64,000 nt of DNA from Streptomyces indicus. GTDB lineage: Bacteria; Actinomycetota; Actinomycetes; Streptomycetales; Streptomycetaceae. How positions within the stretch are numbered: position 1 is the stretch's first letter; every line of letters begins with the position of its first letter. The DNA lies in assembly GCF_900100315.1 (NCBI RefSeq), contig NZ_FNFF01000004.1:491523-555522 (forward strand), in the 5' to 3' direction. The position numbers and the translations under genes are program-made. This document shows positions 45,238 through 52,709 of this stretch, piece after piece. The notes beneath the pieces were generated by a model. The model was given only the letters and a program-made list of their open reading frames with translations. It ran no database searches and was not told the origin of the DNA.

Positions 45238-45681
45238 ATGTCCGAGGCCACTCTCCCCACGTCCGTCGCCACCGCATCCCCGCTCAGCGTCCGCCGCAGC
45301 CGGCGTGCCACCGTCTCGCTGACCGCGCTGCGCGTCGTGCTCGGGCTCTTCTTCGCCCTCGCCAGCGCGGCCCCGAAGCTCACCGCGCACGTCTCCGCGA
45401 CCGACAGCTTCGACCGGATCGGGTTCGGCGACTGGTTCATGTACACCATCGGCGGGCTCGAACTGCTCGGTGGCATCGCCCTGTTGATCCCCGTCCTGTC
45501 CGGGGTCGCCTCGATCGCCTTCGTCGGCCTGATGATCGGTGCGTTCAGCTTCAGCATCGCCTTCATGGACGGCGAGTTCTGGTACACGCCGCTGATCCTC
45601 ATCGTGCCGCTGGTGCTCGTCGCGCGGGCGCAGCGGGATCAGACGGTGCGGCTTCTGAAGGCGGTGCGGCGCCGGGTGTGA
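45238..45681 (+). CDS. DoxX-like membrane protein
   Basis: A 147-residue protein with four hydrophobic helices in DoxX arrangement: TALRVVLGLFFALASAAPKL, GGLELLGGIALLIPVL, FVGLMIGAFSFSIAFM and YTPLILIVPLVLVARA. DoxX proteins are membrane subunits tied to quinone or thiol redox homeostasis; a precise role is not known here. GAGGAG precedes the ATG by 6 bases. It ends in front of a strong hairpin shared with the convergent S4 gene. Confidence 0.83.
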   Translation: MSEATLPTSVATASPLSVRRSRRATVSLTALRVVLGLFFALASAAPKLTAHVSATDSFDRIGFGDWFMYTIGGLELLGGIALLIPVLSGVASIAFVGLMIGAFSFSIAFMDGEFWYTPLILIVPLVLVARAQRDQTVRLLKAVRRRV

Positions 45682-45716
45682 TGCCCGGCCCCGCGCCCCC
45701 GCTCGGCGCCCTCGCT

Positions 45717-45754
45717 CGGCCCGGTCCACCGGTACCTTCCGGTGGACCGGGCCG
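45717..45754. terminator. Bidirectional hairpin between DoxX and S4 genes
   Basis: A 16-bp perfect stem (CGGCCCGGTCCACCGG with its complement) and a TACCTT loop lie between two convergent genes. Confidence 0.88.
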
Positions 45755-45763
45755 CAGGCATGC

Positions 45764-46315
45764 TCAGCGATCCGCGCCGCCCGGCCTGCTCCGCCGGGAT
45801 CGGCGCGGCGCGTGCTGGTCGTCCTTGAGCCACGGCGTCTCGCCCTTGAGACGGGGCGCCTCGCCCTTGAGTCGCGGCGCCTCGCCCGTGACCGGGTCGA
45901 ACGCGCCCAGGGCCGCGGCCAGGTCAGGGGAGCCGAGGCCCCGGAGCCGCTCCATCTCGCGCCGGTCGCGCTTGGTCGGCCGGCCCGCGCCCCGGTCCCG
46001 TACCCCCGCGGGCGCCACGGCCTCGCGGGGCGGGGGCGGCGGGCTGTTGTCCTGGTAGCACTCGACGGCCACCGGGGCGCCCACGCGCTTGCGGATGATC
46101 TTCTTGACGATCACGACCCGCTCGCGGTGCTCGGCCCGCAGCCGCACCTCGTCGCCCGCCTTCACCGCCTGTGCGGGCTTGGCGCGCTCGCCGTTGACTC
46201 GGACATGGCCCGCGCGGCAGGCCGTCGCGGCGGCGGACCGGGTCTTGAGCAGCCGTACGGACCAGATCCAGGCGTCGACCCGTACGCTGCCGCTCTCGGA
46301 GGGCTCGGAAGTCAT
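45764..46315 (-). CDS. S4-domain RNA-binding protein (Hsp15-like)
   Basis: A 183-residue protein. The N-terminal ~80 residues form an S4 RNA-binding domain (VRVDAWIWSVRLLKTRSAAA, CRAGHVRVNGERAKPAQAVK, GDEVRLRA) as in heat-shock protein Hsp15, which rescues 50S subunits carrying blocked nascent chains. The second half is basic and low-complexity: RPTKRDRREMERLR is the usual Hsp15-type tail, then an unusual triple GEAPRLK-like repeat (GEAPRLKGEAPRLKGETP) and an Arg/Ser end. The start is ATG at 46315. Confidence 0.88.
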   Translation of the reverse strand: MTSEPSESGSVRVDAWIWSVRLLKTRSAAATACRAGHVRVNGERAKPAQAVKAGDEVRLRAEHRERVVIVKKIIRKRVGAPVAVECYQDNSPPPPPREAVAPAGVRDRGAGRPTKRDRREMERLRGLGSPDLAAALGAFDPVTGEAPRLKGEAPRLKGETPWLKDDQHAPRRSRRSRPGGADR

Positions 46316-46391
46316 GCCTTGACCCTAATGGGACATGCCGGGGCTCCCCCAGCGCCTTTTCTCACGGGATCATGCCTGCGGGGGTGAGCCG

Positions 46392-47288
46392 ATGACCGTA
46401 CGGCAGGAGCCTTCGGGCTTACGGGCAGGGCAGGCGCGCCGGGTCCGCGCGTGGACGGAGGCCGACCGCGAGCGCGGCGGACGCGGGGAGTGCCTGCTGC
46501 GGCTGCCGGGGATCCTCCTCGTCGACACCGAGTGCTGCACCGACCACGAGCGGTTCATCGGGCCCGGGTACGAGGACGGGTACGGCGTCGTCCTCACCAG
46601 GTCGGGGGCGTTCCGGTGGCGGCAGCAGGGCGAGGAGTCCTGGATGGACGCCACCGCCGGCTATCTCACGCGGCCCGGCGACGAGGTGTACAGCGCGCAT
46701 CCGCTCGGCACCGGTGACACCGCGACCCTGATCCATCTGGGCGAGACGGAGTTCGCGGAGCGCTTCGACGGGGCGGGGTCCCGGCGCAGGCTGGTCGTCA
46801 CGGGCCCGACCGATCTGGCGCACCGGTCGCTGCTTGCGGCGGCCCGGCGGGGCACCGACCGGTTCGAACTGGCCGACCGCGTCCAGCAGTTGCTCGGCCG
46901 CGTGGCCGGAGACGCGGGATGCGGAGGGGTGGACGAGGTGGCGCCGCTGCCCGCTCGGCGTGTGCACCAGCGGCTGGTCGCGGACGCGTGCGAGGCGCTC
47001 GCCGCCGGGTCCCTGACCGGCTCGCTCGACGACCTGGCCGGCCGGATCGGGTCCTCGCCGCACCACCTGAGCCGGGTGTTCCGGCGGGTGACCGGCCGCA
47101 CCCTCACCGCGTACCGCAACGAGCTGCGGATCCGCGCCGTCCTGGAGGACCTCGCGGCGGGCCGGGGCGGGCTGCGGGCCCTGTCGGCCGCGTACGAGTT
47201 CGCGGACCAGGCGCATCTGACCCGCGTGATGCGGCGGCACGTGGGGGAAACGCCCAGCGCCGTGCGGGAGTTGCTGTGCCGGAAATGA
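46392..47288 (+). CDS. AraC-family regulator with a TTA codon
   Basis: A 298-residue regulator: N-terminal AraC-type sensing domain (ECCTDHERFIGPGYEDGYGV, FRWRQQGEESWMDATAGYLT) and C-terminal double helix-turn-helix (LDDLAGRIGSSPHHLSRVF, then AAYEFADQAHLTRVMRRHVG). Codon 10 (46419-46421) is TTA, the rare leucine codon read by the bldA tRNA in Streptomyces, so synthesis may depend on developmental stage. GGGGTGAG precedes ATG at 46392. The likely target could be the secreted peptidase downstream; this is inference. Confidence 0.87.
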   Translation: MTVRQEPSGLRAGQARRVRAWTEADRERGGRGECLLRLPGILLVDTECCTDHERFIGPGYEDGYGVVLTRSGAFRWRQQGEESWMDATAGYLTRPGDEVYSAHPLGTGDTATLIHLGETEFAERFDGAGSRRRLVVTGPTDLAHRSLLAAARRGTDRFELADRVQQLLGRVAGDAGCGGVDEVAPLPARRVHQRLVADACEALAAGSLTGSLDDLAGRIGSSPHHLSRVFRRVTGRTLTAYRNELRIRAVLEDLAAGRGGLRALSAAYEFADQAHLTRVMRRHVGETPSAVRELLCRK

Positions 47289-47328
47289 ACGGCGTCGTGG
47301 GGGAGGTGCCGGGCGGCTCGGCGAAGGA

Positions 47329-47418
47329 GCGCGGGGAAGTGTTCATGAGCGCGGCGAGGTGAGCCTTCACGCGGGGAAGGAGCGCGGCGAGATGAGTCTT
47401 CGCGCGGCGAAGTGAGCA
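47329..47418 (+). repeat. Degenerate ~33-bp repeats before the peptidase gene
   Basis: GAGCGCGGCGAGGTGAGCCT (47347) and GAGCGCGGCGAGATGAGTCT (47380) head two closely related 28-base units 33 bases apart, with partial copies before (47329) and after (47402). They lie between the AraC gene and the secreted peptidase gene. Confidence 0.6.
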
Positions 47419-47502
47419 TGAATGTCCAACGCCGTGGCGTCGTCCGCCTCCGACAATGGCGGCCCTGAACCATAGGAGACCGATCGGACATCGGGGGAGC
47501 CC

Positions 47503-48945
47503 ATGGCATTCACCCAGCGCGCCGGCCTGTTCACGGCCGCGCTGATCAGCATCGCGGCCTGCACGGGGGCGGCGCCCTCGGCGCAGGGGACGGCGGGGGC
47601 GGGACAGGGGACGCTTCAGGGCACGGCGGGGGCGGCACAGGGTGCTTCGGGCAGCGGGCAGGGCGCGGGGCCGCGGCTCGTGGACCCGCGGCCCTGCCCG
47701 GGCCTGACCGACGTCACCTGTTCCGATCTCGTGGTCCCGCTGGACCGCACCGGCAAGCAGCCCGGCACGCTCAAGCTGCAGGTCGCCGCCGGGAACAACA
47801 CCGACGCGCCGCGCGGCGTCCTGCTGCTGCTCACCGGCGGTCCCGGACAGCCCGGTGTCATCTTCTACAAGTCGATGGCCGAGCGGCTGCCCGAGGTCGT
47901 CAAGCAGTACCGGCTCGTGATGATCGACCAGCGCGGCACCGGCGGCGGAGCCATCGACTGTCCGGCTCTGCAGAAGGAGGTCGGGTCCAGCGACACGGCC
48001 GTGCCCAGCAAGGCCGCCGTCACGGAGTGCGCCGGACTCCTCGGCGAGAAGCGGAACTTCTACACCACCTCCGACACCGTCGCCGACTTCGAGGACCTGC
48101 GCCAAGCACTGAAGGCGCCGAAGATGACGCTCGACGGGGTCTCCTACGGCACGTTCACGGCCGCGCAGTACGGGCTCACGCATCCGCGGCGCACCGCACG
48201 GCTCGTCCTCGACTCGGTGGTGCCCAGCGACGGGGCCGGCGCGCTCTACGAGGACTCGCTGCACCACACCAGGTCCGTGCTGCGCACCGCCTGCGCGGAA
48301 CAGAACTGCGGATACGACCCCGCAAAGGACCTCGCGAAGGTGGTGCGCAGGGACGACAACGGCGTGGAGGTCTTCTCCATGCTGGTGGTCGCGAGCATCA
48401 TCGACCCGAAGCTGTCGAACCCCGACCTCGGTTTCCTGGACGCGATCCACCGGTCGGCGGGCGGCGACACCGAGCCTCTGAACCGGCTCATCAAGGGCTT
48501 CACCACTCCGGACGGCACACCCGTGAACCAGTTCAGCGCGGGGCTGCACGCGGCGACGCTGTGCGCCGACACCCGGTTCCCGTGGGGTGGTGCGGCGGCG
48601 CCCGTCGAGGGCCGCGCACAGGCGCTGCGCAAGGCCGTGCAGCGGATCAAGCCCTCGTACGTGTGGCCCTTCGAGCGGGCGACGGCCGGCGAACAGGGCA
48701 TCCCGCAGACCTGTCTGCCCTGGCCGCGCTCCCGCCCCAACCCCGCGCCTCCGCATGCCGTGTTGACCATGCCGGTGCTGCTCCTGCACGGAGACCGCGA
48801 CCTGTCCACGCCGGTGCGCTGGGCGAAGGACCTGGCCGCGCAGACCCCGCGGGGCGAACTGGCCGTGATCGAGGGCGCGGGCCACTCGGTGCAGCGGCGC
48901 AGTGACGCGGGGGCGCGGGCCGCTCAGGAGTTCCTGCTGAGGTGA
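47503..48945 (+). CDS. Secreted S33 tripeptidyl aminopeptidase-like hydrolase
   Basis: A 480-residue exported alpha/beta hydrolase. The N-terminus has a hydrophobic signal ending IAAC (possible lipobox, Cys20), then a Gly/Ala/Gln-rich linker of ~45 residues containing short repeats. Catalytic features of the TAP/S33 group are GGPGQPG oxyanion loop, MIDQRGTGGG, nucleophile Ser214 in GVSYG, Asp433 in LHGDRDLSTP and His461 in GAGHSV. It would release short N-terminal peptides outside the cell. An 18-bp hairpin follows the stop. Confidence 0.9.
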   Translation: MAFTQRAGLFTAALISIAACTGAAPSAQGTAGAGQGTLQGTAGAAQGASGSGQGAGPRLVDPRPCPGLTDVTCSDLVVPLDRTGKQPGTLKLQVAAGNNTDAPRGVLLLLTGGPGQPGVIFYKSMAERLPEVVKQYRLVMIDQRGTGGGAIDCPALQKEVGSSDTAVPSKAAVTECAGLLGEKRNFYTTSDTVADFEDLRQALKAPKMTLDGVSYGTFTAAQYGLTHPRRTARLVLDSVVPSDGAGALYEDSLHHTRSVLRTACAEQNCGYDPAKDLAKVVRRDDNGVEVFSMLVVASIIDPKLSNPDLGFLDAIHRSAGGDTEPLNRLIKGFTTPDGTPVNQFSAGLHAATLCADTRFPWGGAAAPVEGRAQALRKAVQRIKPSYVWPFERATAGEQGIPQTCLPWPRSRPNPAPPHAVLTMPVLLLHGDRDLSTPVRWAKDLAAQTPRGELAVIEGAGHSVQRRSDAGARAAQEFLLR

Positions 48946-48952
48946 GCGGCTC

Positions 48953-48997
48953 GGCGGCGCAGGTGTCCCGTGCAGGGGGCGGGACACCTGCGCCGCC
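48953..48997. terminator. Hairpin between peptidase and GNAT genes
   Basis: An 18-bp perfect stem with a 9-base loop; arms 48953-48970 and 48980-48997 begin GGCGGCGCAGG. It is placed between convergent genes. Confidence 0.88.
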
Positions 48998-49020
48998 GCT
49001 GCCCGTCCGGCGGGGCCGTG

Positions 49021-49551
49021 CTAGCCGGCGGGGCGCCAGGACATACGGATGTCCGGCTCCCGCTCCTCGTTGTGCGAGCCGTCGGTGCGCTCCAGCTCCA
49101 CGAAGCCGTGCCGTGCGTAGAAGCGCTGTGCCGGGGTGTTGACCTGGAAGGTCCACAGCGAAAGTCCGCCGGGGTGACGGGACTTGGCCAGCTCGACGAA
49201 CCGGTCGCCGAGGCCCCGGCCGCGGTGCTCGGGGGCGAGGTAGAGCTGTTCGAGCTCCGCGCCGTCGAGCACCAGGAGACCGGCCACCTGCCCGTCGTCC
49301 GTCTCGGCCAGCCAGGTCTCAAGGCCGGGTACGACGACATGCCGGAACCAGGCCCGCACCTCGTCGTCCGTGTGCGCCCGCCGCACACCGGGCAGCGCGG
49401 CCGCGTACGAGCGCAGCCAGACCTCCGCGAGGGCCGCGGCGTCGGCGGTCTCGGCTCTGCGCAGCAGGGGCGTGGTCGCGCCGGAGGGTCCGGGCGCGGT
49501 CGCGCCGGGGGATCCGGGGGCCGCCGGGCCCGAGGGGTCGGGGGCCGTCAC
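49021..49551 (-). CDS. GNAT-family N-acetyltransferase
   Basis: A 176-residue acetyltransferase with the GNAT core: TADAAALAEVWLRSYAAALP, VAGLLVLDGAELEQLYLAPE, the acetyl-CoA loop RGRGLGDRFVELAK, and the C-terminal NTPAQRFYARHGFVELERTD. The acceptor is unknown. The N-terminal ~27 residues are a Pro/Gly/Ala-rich lead. GTG at 49551 overlaps the stop of the RidA-like gene by 4 bases (GTGA), indicating a two-gene operon. Confidence 0.87.
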   Translation of the reverse strand: MTAPDPSGPAAPGSPGATAPGPSGATTPLLRRAETADAAALAEVWLRSYAAALPGVRRAHTDDEVRAWFRHVVVPGLETWLAETDDGQVAGLLVLDGAELEQLYLAPEHRGRGLGDRFVELAKSRHPGGLSLWTFQVNTPAQRFYARHGFVELERTDGSHNEEREPDIRMSWRPAG

Positions 49552-49961
49552 TCCGGCACCACGGCCGTCGCCGTGATCTCGACCAGCTGGCCGGGGTAGC
49601 CGAGGCTCGCGACGCCGAGCAGCGTCGAGGAGTGCGGCCCGCCCTCCGCGGTGCTCAGGCCCGAGGCCTCCACCACCCGCCACACCTCCGCGAGCACGGC
49701 GGGATCGCTGCTCACCACGTAGACGTCCGTGTACACCACCTGCGACAGGTCGCTGCCGATGGCGTGCAGCTGGCCCTCCAGGTTGGCGAGGACCTGCTCG
49801 GTCTGGCGGACGGGGTCACCGGGGCCGATCAGCTGTCCGTCCGCGTCCAACGGGACCGACCCGGCCAGGAAGGCCAGGCGCGTACCGGCCTCGACGATCG
49901 AGGCGTGCGAGTACGTGGGCGGCTTCAGCAGACCGGCGGCGGCGATGGTGCGCTGGATGAT
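49548..49961 (-). CDS. RidA-family protein without a canonical start codon
   Basis: A protein of about 137 residues in the RidA/YjgF (reactive enamine/imine deaminase) family: RLAFLAGSVPLDADGQLIGP, QTEQVLANLEGQLHAIGSDL, VVYTDVYVVSSDPAVLAEVW and STLLGVASLGYPGQLVEITA with the C-terminal ligand residues. A perfect GGAGGT ribosome site (49966-49971) is followed by ATC ATC at 49961-49956; no ATG, GTG or TTG lies in frame nearby. Translation may start at ATC, or the start has mutated. It is coupled to the downstream GNAT gene. Confidence 0.75.
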   Translation of the reverse strand: MIQRTIAAAGLLKPPTYSHASIVEAGTRLAFLAGSVPLDADGQLIGPGDPVRQTEQVLANLEGQLHAIGSDLSQVVYTDVYVVSSDPAVLAEVWRVVEASGLSTAEGGPHSSTLLGVASLGYPGQLVEITATAVVPE

Positions 49962-50040
49962 GACGACCTCCGAGGTGACGAGTGGGCAGCCGGGCGCGGT
50001 GACCGCGGGGCATCCCGGGGTACCCGTGGGGTGCCCGCGG

Positions 50041-50134
50041 TATCCGTCGGGCGGCCCGCGGCCCCCGGCACGTGTCGGACGGTCCGGCGCTATCCGACGG
50101 ACGGCCCGCGGCGCCTGTCGGACGGCCCGGCGTG
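50041..50134. repeat. ~48-bp imperfect tandem duplication
   Basis: Unit 1 (50041-50090) and unit 2 (50091-50134) share TATCCGnCGGnCGGCCCGCGG and TGTCGGACGGnCCGGCG blocks. They sit in the 312-base gap between the RidA-like gene and the oxidoreductase, which otherwise shows nothing I can name. Confidence 0.75.
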
Positions 50135-50273
50135 CGGTCGAGTGGCCGCGTGCCGGGAGTGTGCGGATCCTGGACACGGGACCGGGCCCATCCTCACGTC
50201 CGGATGAGGTCCGCGCACCTGAATTTGCCCGTACCTCGGAATGTTCCGCTCCAGTTCGGAGTTGCCCACCATC

Positions 50274-51197
50274 ATGAAGGCCATCGCACTCGAAAAGTAC
50301 GGATCCCCCGACGACCTGCGCCTCGTCGACCTGCCCGACCCCAAGGTCGCACCCGGTGAGGTGCTGATCAGGGTCAAGGCGGCCGCGGTCAACCCGGTCG
50401 ACTGGAAGCTCGCCGCCGGCTATCTCGACCCGGTGATGGAGGTCCGCTTCCCGCTGATCTCCGGCTGGGACGTGGCCGGCGTCGTGGAGAAGACCGGCTT
50501 CGACGCCACGGAGTTCGCCGTCGGCGACGAGGTGTTCGGCTATGTCCGCAAGGACTGGGCGCAGAACGGCGCCTACGCCGAGCTGGTCTCCGCACCTGTA
50601 CGCACCCTCGCCAAGAAGCCCGCGTCGCTCAGCTGGGAACAGGCGGCCGGTGTGCCGCTGGCCGGGCTCACCGCCTACCAGTCGCTCAAGCGCGTCGGCG
50701 TGGGCGCGGGCGAGACCGTCCTCATCCACGCTGCGGCCGGCGGCGTCGGCTCGCTCGGCGTGCAGATCGCGGTGGCGCAGGGCGCGCGGGTCATCGGCAC
50801 GGCGAGCGAGCGCAACCACGCCTTCCTGCGCGAACTCGGAGCCGAGCCCGTCACGTACGGGGACGGACTGGCCGACCGCGTACGGGAGTTGGCACCGGAC
50901 GGCGTGGACGCGGTGCTCGACTTCGTGGGCGAGGGCGCCGTCGCGCAAACGCACGACCTGCTCAAGCAGCGGGGCCGGGTCGCCTCGATCGCGGACGGCC
51001 AGGGAGCCCTGGAGGCCGGCGGCCACTACGTCTGGGTGCGCCCGTCCGCCGAGGACCTGACAGCCCTCGCCGACCTGGCCGACTCCGGCAAACTCACCGT
51101 CCACGTCGACAAGACCCTCCCGCTCGCGGAGGCGGCCGAGGCCTGGCGGATCAGCCAGGAGGGCCGGACGCGGGGGAAGATCGTGCTGACGGTCTGA
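50274..51197 (+). CDS. NADP-dependent oxidoreductase (quinone reductase type)
   Basis: A 307-residue medium-chain dehydrogenase/reductase without catalytic zinc: MKAIALEKYGSPDDLRLVDL, AAAVNPVDWKLAAGYLD, GWDVAGVVEKTGFDATEFAV and GDEVFGY, then the cofactor-binding HAAAGGVGSLGVQIA and the end GRTRGKIVLTV. This matches zeta-crystallin-like quinone/enone reductases. ATG at 50274 matches the family N-terminus; ATG at 50241 is possible. Substrate is unknown. Confidence 0.88.
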   Translation: MKAIALEKYGSPDDLRLVDLPDPKVAPGEVLIRVKAAAVNPVDWKLAAGYLDPVMEVRFPLISGWDVAGVVEKTGFDATEFAVGDEVFGYVRKDWAQNGAYAELVSAPVRTLAKKPASLSWEQAAGVPLAGLTAYQSLKRVGVGAGETVLIHAAAGGVGSLGVQIAVAQGARVIGTASERNHAFLRELGAEPVTYGDGLADRVRELAPDGVDAVLDFVGEGAVAQTHDLLKQRGRVASIADGQGALEAGGHYVWVRPSAEDLTALADLADSGKLTVHVDKTLPLAEAAEAWRISQEGRTRGKIVLTV

Positions 51198-51262
51198 GTC
51201 CGACGTTTCGTGGACCTGGGGGCCCGGTCGCCGGTTGATCCGGTGATCGGGCCGCCCCGGTT

Positions 51263-51883
51263 TCACCCCGTCCGCAGGTGGGAGAGCAACTCCGCGCCCG
51301 CCGGGTACTCCGTCTCCTCGGGCAACAGGCGCGCCGCCGTCTCCAGTTCGCCGGCCGAGACGAGCGCGTGGATCTCCCTGGCCGCCGCGGTCACGTCGGA
51401 GATTCCCACGATCCACTCGTCCGCGTAGCGCCGCGTCGCCTCGCCCGAGAGCCCGAGCTGGAGCGAGCGGTACGGCAGCGCCCGGAGCCGCAGATCCCGC
51501 TCGGGATCCCACTGCACCCGCGCGGGCGCCCGCTTCAACTCCCGCCGCCAGGAGGCCAGGTCGGGGTGCAGCCCGCGCACATAGTGCGAGAGGCAGGAGT
51601 GCCGCAGCGCCCACTCGAATCCCTCCCGCCGTATCTCCACGGCCAGCACGGTCTCCTGGCCCTCCTTGGTGCCCCACCCGCAGCGGTACATCATCCAGAG
51701 GAAGGACGGCTTGATCCAGGTCATGCGGTCCCGCTTCCATGCCTCGGGAAACCGCCCGTCGCGCGCGGCCGGCCCACCGATCTCGGGCCGGTAGGCCTGA
51801 TAGACGGTGACGGTCTCGTCGGTGTGGCGGGCTCGGATGCGGTGCTTCGGGTGGTCCTGCGTGTGCTCGTGACGCGGATGCAT
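51263..51883 (-). CDS. DUF4291 family protein
   Basis: A 206-residue protein with the characteristic DUF4291 segments: TVTVYQAYRPEIGGPAARDG, KRDRMTWIKPSFLWMMYRCG, VLAVEIRREGFEWALRHSCL, VQWDPERDLRLRALPYRSLQ and the YADEWIVGISDVT end. The family is widespread but uncharacterised; the conserved Lys, Arg and Trp set suggests an enzyme. The first ~20 residues are His/Arg-rich and the start could be slightly further in. Confidence 0.87.
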   Translation of the reverse strand: MHPRHEHTQDHPKHRIRARHTDETVTVYQAYRPEIGGPAARDGRFPEAWKRDRMTWIKPSFLWMMYRCGWGTKEGQETVLAVEIRREGFEWALRHSCLSHYVRGLHPDLASWRRELKRAPARVQWDPERDLRLRALPYRSLQLGLSGEATRRYADEWIVGISDVTAAAREIHALVSAGELETAARLLPEETEYPAGAELLSHLRTG

Positions 51884-52010
51884 CTGCTCAGGGTGCGGGT
51901 GGAACCGCCGCGCGTCGAACGGGTTTCGGGTGTGCCGAGGGCCGAGGGCCGAGGGCTGGCGGCTCCCGGCCCTGGGTCCGAAGTGTCGGAGCCGGCCGGG
52001 TCCGTGCGGC

Positions 52011-52568
52011 TCAGGACTCCACCGGGATGTCCAGCGAGGTCCCGTACAGGCGGGAGACCCGGAGGCGGATCACCACTCGGCGTTCCTCCACCAGTTGCTC
52101 CAGGAAGCCCCGTTCGTCGGCCGGGTCGGTGAATCCGGGGGTGAGGGAGAGGAGTTCGCGGCCGATTTCGTCGCCCGGGGTCTCTGTCGGGGCGGAGACC
52201 TCGGCCGTGCCCTCGGCGACGGCGAAGGACCAGTTTCCGGGGCCCGAGACGTGCAGGGCCGCGTGTGGATCGGCCTGTATCTGGCGGACCTTGAGGCGAT
52301 CGGCCGTCGTGGAGACGCGCACGATCCGTTCGACCGGATCCCAGTGGTGCAGCACCGTGGACAGGTGCGGGTGCCCGGTGCGGCGCACGGTTGCCAGGAC
52401 CGAGAAGGACTGGGAACCGAGCAGCTCCGACAGTTCGGCGTCGGAGAGGACGCGGGGGGCGGGGCCGGACGCGGGCTTCCGGGACGGGACGGCTGCGGCG
52501 GTTGGGGCGGCTGGGGCGGCTGCGTTCGCGGTGTCGAGGTCGGTCGGCGTGGCGGTGTGGGTGCTCAT
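52011..52568 (-). CDS. Pyridoxamine 5'-phosphate oxidase-fold protein
   Basis: A 185-residue split-barrel flavin/F420-binding protein of the PPOX superfamily: SFSVLATVRRTGHPHLSTVL, IVRVSTTADRLKVRQIQADP and HAALHVSGPGNWSFAVAEGT. A ~35-residue Ala/Thr/Pro-rich N-terminal lead precedes it. Related actinobacterial proteins use F420 to reduce various substrates; true PNP oxidase activity is not implied. ATG at 52568 has GGAG 7 bases upstream. It lies downstream of the MFS pump gene in the same direction. Confidence 0.83.
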   Translation of the reverse strand: MSTHTATPTDLDTANAAAPAAPTAAAVPSRKPASGPAPRVLSDAELSELLGSQSFSVLATVRRTGHPHLSTVLHHWDPVERIVRVSTTADRLKVRQIQADPHAALHVSGPGNWSFAVAEGTAEVSAPTETPGDEIGRELLSLTPGFTDPADERGFLEQLVEERRVVIRLRVSRLYGTSLDIPVES

Positions 52569-52709
52569 TGGTGGCTCCATTTGGTGGGGTGCGGTCGGTG
52601 GGTATGCGGTTGGTGTGGATGGGGTTGGCGTCGGGCGGGGGCGTGGTCAGGGGGCAGGGGGCTCGGCGGCTTGGAGAGGGGGGCGGGAGGGCTGTGCGGG
52701 CTGGGCTCG

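Noticed and set aside
47329..47418. CRISPR-like array
   Set aside because: The repeats are degenerate, contiguous and without unique spacers; no cas genes are nearby.
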